From Myxococcales bacterium UBA1238 (GTDB taxonomy: Bacteria; Myxococcota_A; Bradymonadia; UBA7976; UBA1532), in contig DBWM01000051.1 of assembly GCA_002309015.1 (NCBI GenBank), forward strand, positions 515-20,005: a stretch of 19,491 nt of DNA, in the 5' to 3' direction. How positions within the stretch are numbered: the first letter of the stretch is position 1; every line of letters starts with the position of its first letter. A program made the position numbers and the translations under genes. Positions 15,922 through 19,491 of this stretch are shown here, piece by piece. The notes under the pieces are model-generated. The model worked only from the letters and a program-made list of their open reading frames with translations. It was not told where the DNA came from and made no database searches.

Positions 15922-15940
15922 AAGCGAACTGGGTTCGCTT
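15922..15940 (+). promoter_or_regulatory. Leader hairpin before the Cys-rich lipoprotein gene
   Basis: AAGCGAAC-TGG-GTTCGCTT, an exact 8-bp stem with a 3-nt loop, ending 8 bases before the AAGGA ribosome site (15948-15952). GAACC at 15916-15920 could instead pair with GGTTC at 15932-15936, giving an alternative fold. It could be an mRNA-stabilising or translation-controlling structure, or a DNA operator. Confidence 0.5.
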
Positions 15941-15959
15941 TTCCCTTAAGGATTTTACC

Positions 15960-18077
15960 ATGTTGCAATTTAAGCATTTTCGTTTGAGCTTTTTGTTGGC
16001 CGCTTTGACCGCTGGTTTTGCTTTCTCGGGTTGTGAAATCGAAGACGACGATGACGGCGGCCTGGGCGACGGCGCCATCGAAGACAAAGACGGCGATGTG
16101 AGCGGCGACAGCAGCAAAGAAGACGCCGGCAAAGAAGACGCCGCAACCAAGGAATGCTCCAAGGACGACGATTGCAAGAACGTGCAGGGCGTGGATGCCT
16201 GTCACGTCTCAATTTGTAAAGCCGACGGCAAATGCTCCGCTCCTGAAGCCATTGCCGTCAAAGAAGGTGAGATTTGCTGCGTTGGCGACGACGACCCAGT
16301 CTGCAACGAGGGTGTAAAGAACACTTGTGCCGTCGGCGCCTGCACCGGTACCGGTGCCCTCGAAGGCGCTGATTACAAAGTCTGCGTTTATACCGCCAAA
16401 GAAGACTGCTGCCAGAACGCAGAAGGCGGCCTCCAGTGCGCTGATGGCAAGGTTTGCAAGAAGGCTCCTGCCGTTGAAACCAAGGATGCCGAAGATGCCG
16501 AAGGTGGCGAAGGTGGCGAAACTCCCGAAGTCATCGCCGCTTCCATCGATCCTACTCTGGATCTCGGCGAAGCCAGCGTTTGCGTCCAGTGCAACGTGGA
16601 TGACGACTGCAAGGCACTCGACGAGTTCAAGAACTTGAATGACTGCCAGTCTGTTGCCTGCAACGCGAACAACACCTGTGAAGTCACGTGGGCATCCGGC
16701 TGCTGCTTCGTCGAAACCGAGTCGACGACCAAGGATGACGCCCCCAAGACCTATGGCTGCGAACACATGACTGGCTATGACGCCACCGCCACCTATGGTT
16801 GCTATGTCAACGATGAAGGTGATTTCACCGATGTTGTTGATCCCGATGACTCAACCAAGACTATAACCGGTAAAGAAAAATCAGCTCAGCTGGTCACAAG
16901 TGGTAAAGGTATCTGCGGTATTGCCGCTGAGCTTGCATCCTGCAACGACACTTGCGGAAAAGAACACGCTTGTTTGAGCGGGAAGGATGAAAGCGACCCG
17001 GCTACTTATGGTGGCGCAACCGGCTCTAAGCTCCAGTTCTTCCCTGAAGAATGCATGATCAACGAGCAAACCAACAAGTTCGTTTGCGATATTCGCGAAT
17101 ATGCCTGTGATAATGCCTCACAGGAAGGACAAACGAATTCTTGCGACGATGAAACCCAATACTGCTCATTGTCCAGGACCAAGAATTTCTGCAAGCCCAC
17201 GAACGGTAAGGGCTGGAAGGTCCGCGATTCGCACTGTGATGATGGTAAAGAATGCTACAAGGAAGATGGCTCGCAAGCGGCCATCGGTGAACCCGGAACC
17301 TGCGCCGTTAAAACTGAAGTAGCCACCTGCAAAGCTGATTGCCCTGCAACGACTGTCAGCTGCGCTGAAGACGGTATCACTCTCTTGACCGTTAATGCAT
17401 GCAAGGTCAGTGAAGGCGAACCGATCTGCAATAAAGAGAATCCAGTTCCAACCAATTGCGCCCTTACCAATCAGGTTTGTGGTGAAGAGACTGTGGAAAC
17501 TCCAGATGAAGGCCCTGTCTCGGAGATTATCGTATCTTATGCCTGCATCGATCCCTGCGAAGGGAAAGAACAGTGGGCGTCATGCGGCGATCCTAACCTC
17601 TTCTGCCAGACTCAAACGGAAGGCGGCATGAAGTGCGGCGCCATTGCATGCGATATTGATGCCACAACAATCAACCCTCAATGCCCCGATAACTACCATT
17701 GCGCAAAGGAAGATGGCGCCGAGAACGCTTATTGCGTAGCAGATATCCCCGTCGTTGGCAGCTGCTCAACAAAGGGAGAATTCTGCGCGAGTACTCCTGT
17801 TCAGATCGATCAGTTCTGCGTGGAGGAAATCGAAATCACCGAAGCGGGTGCACAGCAGGCGGCCAGCTTGAAATGCGGCACCATCTCCTGCACCGGAAGT
17901 GAGGCGACAAGCCCCTGCCCCAGCAATGCCGTATGCGACGGTGAAAAATGCGTTCTGAAGTGCGAAAACTCAATGGCAGCACATTTGGGTTACTGCGCAG
18001 GCGGTCAGACTTGCGTCTCCAGCGATGAACCCACTCCCATTTACGGCTGCGTGACAGAGATGCCTGGTAAGAAGTAA
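15960..18077 (+). CDS. Large cysteine-rich lipoprotein
   Basis: A 705-residue exported protein. The signal peptide (hydrophobic 9-23) ends in F22-S23-G24-C25, a lipobox. An Asp/Glu/Gly-rich linker (26-62) follows. The rest holds about 66 further cysteines, close to one in ten residues, implying extensive disulfides outside the cytoplasm. Two modules share the plan C-x5-C with DDDCK, then D-x-C or DAC, C, C and a CC pair: about 66-107 and 211-249. A further CC lies at 150-151. Spaced CxDG-type words recur to the C-terminus. I see no enzyme signature. Such proteins are common in Myxococcota/Bradymonadota genomes (general knowledge) and are mostly uncharacterised surface proteins. The start ATG 15960 has AAGGA seven bases upstream. 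It forms its own transcription unit, with a near-consensus promoter, leader hairpin and strong terminator. It is free of gaps. Confidence 0.82.
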   Translation: MLQFKHFRLSFLLAALTAGFAFSGCEIEDDDDGGLGDGAIEDKDGDVSGDSSKEDAGKEDAATKECSKDDDCKNVQGVDACHVSICKADGKCSAPEAIAVKEGEICCVGDDDPVCNEGVKNTCAVGACTGTGALEGADYKVCVYTAKEDCCQNAEGGLQCADGKVCKKAPAVETKDAEDAEGGEGGETPEVIAASIDPTLDLGEASVCVQCNVDDDCKALDEFKNLNDCQSVACNANNTCEVTWASGCCFVETESTTKDDAPKTYGCEHMTGYDATATYGCYVNDEGDFTDVVDPDDSTKTITGKEKSAQLVTSGKGICGIAAELASCNDTCGKEHACLSGKDESDPATYGGATGSKLQFFPEECMINEQTNKFVCDIREYACDNASQEGQTNSCDDETQYCSLSRTKNFCKPTNGKGWKVRDSHCDDGKECYKEDGSQAAIGEPGTCAVKTEVATCKADCPATTVSCAEDGITLLTVNACKVSEGEPICNKENPVPTNCALTNQVCGEETVETPDEGPVSEIIVSYACIDPCEGKEQWASCGDPNLFCQTQTEGGMKCGAIACDIDATTINPQCPDNYHCAKEDGAENAYCVADIPVVGSCSTKGEFCASTPVQIDQFCVEEIEITEAGAQQAASLKCGTISCTGSEATSPCPSNAVCDGEKCVLKCENSMAAHLGYCAGGQTCVSSDEPTPIYGCVTEMPGKK

Positions 18078-18101
18078 TCCACTTCCCCGGCTTCCAGCCT
18101 G

Positions 18102-18137
18102 AAACGCGCGGTCTTCAATGATCGCGCGTTTTTTTTT
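18102..18137 (+). terminator. Strong intrinsic terminator of the Cys-rich lipoprotein gene
   Basis: AAACGCGCG (18102-18110) pairs exactly with CGCGCGTTT (18123-18131). The stem can extend inward by a G-U, a U-A and a C-G pair. Nine T follow from 18129. It lies 24 nt after the stop codon at 18075-18077. Confidence 0.9.
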
Positions 18138-18214
18138 GCGTGAATGCAGTCGCGTTGCAGCGCGCTCGCATACATGATATTTTCACTGCATTTTGAATGG
18201 CGGTGCTGTATTAC

Positions 18215-18218
18215 GGAG
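18215..18218 (+). promoter_or_regulatory. Ribosome binding site deciding the kinase start
   Basis: GGAG six bases before GTG 18225-18227. It supports GTG initiation immediately ahead of the zinc ribbon. Confidence 0.5.
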
Positions 18219-18224
18219 CGCAAA

Positions 18225-19491
18225 GTGAAGATCTGCCCTAAATGTCACGCAACCCTTGAAGATCACATCCGTTTTTGTCCTAACGATGGCACTCGTTTAG
18301 GCCCGCTGGGCAGCGTCCTCATCGATCGCTACCGCCTGGATCGCGAGATTGGGCAAGGCCCCCTCGGCACCGTTTACGCCGCCACCGACTTTGAGACCCA
18401 ATCCCAGGTGGCCGTTAAGCTTTTTAACGAGGCGCTCCTGGACACCGAGACCACGGATCTGCTGCTGAACGAAATTCAGGCTGTGGCGGATTTGCAAAAC
18501 CCGGCCTTCATGCCCGTGCTCGACGGCGGCCCCTTAAACCAGACCATTTTCTTGGTGTCTCCATTCTTAGAAAACCTGTCGCTGCAATCGTTTTTGGCTT
18601 CGGGGCCAATGGACGTCAACCGCGCGATCCGCGTCTCCTGCGACCTGTTTTCGGCCCTCGATCAGCTGCATCAGCTTCAGTTCTGCCATTTTGATTTAAA
18701 GCCCGAAAACCTCTTTTTAGTCAAAGACGCCCTGCAAAACGAGCGCACCATCGTCGACGGCATCGGGCAGCATCACCTTTTGGGCCTTCAAAACGCGCAG
18801 TTCCGCGAACATTGCATCGTGGATCCCGAATATATTTCGCCGGAACATCTGCGCGGGCAGCCTGCGGGCGTAACGAGCGATATTTATCTAGCCGGCTTGC
18901 TGATGTACGAGATGCTCACGCAGCATGTGCCCTTTGCGGGTGATTCGCTTCAGACCACCGCGCGCCGCCATACGCTGGAGGATCCGCCGAGCCCCAGCGC
19001 AATCCGTCCCGAAATTCCTCAGGCCCTCGATCGCATCGTCTTAAAATGCATCAGCAAGCAGCCCAGCCAACGCTATCAAAGCGCCTCCGAGCTGCTTTCG
19101 GATCTTTTGCCCTTAAAGGCGGCCAGCGCCCCGCAGAAACGCCCCGCCGGATTGCGCCTTCGCTTAGGAGATGCCAGCCGAACGCCGCAACCTCTGGTCC
19201 AAAAACCGGCTGCACCCGCAGAGCCCGCGCCGCCTCCCGTTGTGTCTGCTCCTGCAGTCCCGACGCCCGTCCCTGTTCCCGAAGCCCCGACGCCCGTCCC
19301 TGTTCCCGCAGTCCCGACGCCCATCCCTGTTCCCGAAGCCCCGACGTCCGTCCCTGTTCCCGAAGCCCCGACGTCCGTCCCTGTTCCCGAAGCCTCGACG
19401 CCCGTCCCTGTTCCCGAAGCCTCGCTTCCCGTCGCCCAGGTTCCCGAAGCCTCTGCTCCCGTCGTCCAGGTTCCCGAAGCCTCTGCTCCCG
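18225..19491 (+). CDS. Zinc-ribbon Ser/Thr protein kinase, divergent (3'-truncated by window)
   Basis: 422 codons are visible and the frame runs off the window end. A zinc ribbon opens the protein (C4-x2-C7 and F17-C18-P-N-D21-G), the CPxC/FCPxDG form common on deltaproteobacterial kinases. The kinase domain spans about 34-300: glycine loop G43-Q-G45-P-L-G48, V-A-V-K65, helix-C E83, catalytic loop H155-F156-D157 with K159 and N162, S205-P206-E207, and SDIYLAGLLMYEML (218-231). Two departures stand out: Phe replaces Arg in HRD (a non-RD kinase), and the DFG position reads D178-G179-I180. The acid, Lys and Asn needed for catalysis remain, so activity is plausible. From about 315 the protein is Pro-rich, then enters tandem PTPVPVPEA repeats from codon 346. 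The start is GTG with GGAG six bases upstream. No membrane segment is seen yet. Confidence 0.85.
   Translation, partial: MKICPKCHATLEDHIRFCPNDGTRLGPLGSVLIDRYRLDREIGQGPLGTVYAATDFETQSQVAVKLFNEALLDTETTDLLLNEIQAVADLQNPAFMPVLDGGPLNQTIFLVSPFLENLSLQSFLASGPMDVNRAIRVSCDLFSALDQLHQLQFCHFDLKPENLFLVKDALQNERTIVDGIGQHHLLGLQNAQFREHCIVDPEYISPEHLRGQPAGVTSDIYLAGLLMYEMLTQHVPFAGDSLQTTARRHTLEDPPSPSAIRPEIPQALDRIVLKCISKQPSQRYQSASELLSDLLPLKAASAPQKRPAGLRLRLGDASRTPQPLVQKPAAPAEPAPPPVVSAPAVPTPVPVPEAPTPVPVPAVPTPIPVPEAPTSVPVPEAPTSVPVPEASTPVPVPEASLPVAQVPEASAPVVQVPEASAP
19260..19491 (+). repeat. In-frame tandem repeat, 27-nt then 30-nt units
   Basis: Six 27-nt units from 19260 encode PTPVPVPEA and variants (PTPVPVPAV, PTPIPVPEA, PTSVPVPEA twice, STPVPVPEA). 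They are followed by 30-nt units at 19422-19451 (SLPVAQVPEA) and 19452-19481 (SAPVVQVPEA), and a third begins at 19482 and is cut by the window end. DNA identity between units is high, suggesting recent slippage or recombination. It codes a flexible Pro/Val/Glu linker in the kinase. Confidence 0.92.

Noticed and set aside
19260..19491. CRISPR array
   Set aside because: Units are contiguous without spacers, in frame, and encode a Pro/Val linker.

Overview
The window looks like a piece of chromosome from a rod-shaped, Gram-negative, deltaproteobacterium-like organism (Myxococcota/Bradymonadota style). This is inferred from gene content, not from a marker gene. The pointers are a complete mreB-mreC-mreD-mrdA-rodA elongasome operon, several lipobox lipoproteins, a very Cys-rich secreted lipoprotein with DDDC-type modules, a zinc-ribbon Ser/Thr kinase with a Pro-rich tail, and a zinc-ribbon/pseudokinase/PP2C fusion. 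Coding DNA is GC-rich; the long intergenic regions are visibly more AT-rich and strand-asymmetric. No rRNA, tRNA, transposase or CRISPR array was seen.

Layout. 1-440: a diverged repeat copy (A) downstream of a minus-strand lipoprotein gene (441-1256). 1380-2143: a long structured repeat copy (B), including a 24-bp-stem hairpin and a good intrinsic terminator. 2160-8415, minus strand: the cell-shape operon in transcription order mreB, mreC, mreD, mrdA (PBP2), rodA, ending with a thioredoxin gene. Divergent from it, at 8603-10231, is a membrane-anchored PpiD/SurA-type chaperone. 10232-11060: a gene-free region with a perfect 18-bp inverted repeat and an eroded third repeat copy (C). 11061-15611, minus strand: in transcription order, a helix-turn-helix-like protein, a fibronectin-III lipoprotein, a zinc-ribbon + pseudokinase + PP2C phosphatase, and a vWA-like protein whose start overlaps the phosphatase stop. 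15960-18077, plus strand: a 705-residue Cys-rich lipoprotein with its own promoter, leader hairpin and terminator. 18225 to the window end: a zinc-ribbon protein kinase, cut off inside a Pro/Val repeat tail.

How the genes fit together. MreB filaments, MreC/MreD, PBP2 and RodA form the machinery for lateral-wall peptidoglycan synthesis. The divergent PpiD-like protein would act on exported proteins at the inner membrane, and thioredoxin is a cytoplasmic reductase that looks co-transcribed with rodA. The second half looks like a phospho-signalling neighbourhood: a PP2C fused to a kinase fold that has lost its catalytic residues, a vWA-like partner with a degenerate metal site, and a nearby divergent kinase that also begins with a zinc ribbon. 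Exported lipoproteins lie between them.

The two less ordinary signals are (1) a repeat family found three times in one orientation, each time just downstream of a minus-strand gene, with a terminator hairpin that covaries between copies, and (2) the pseudokinase-PP2C/vWA-like pair next to the divergent zinc-ribbon kinase.
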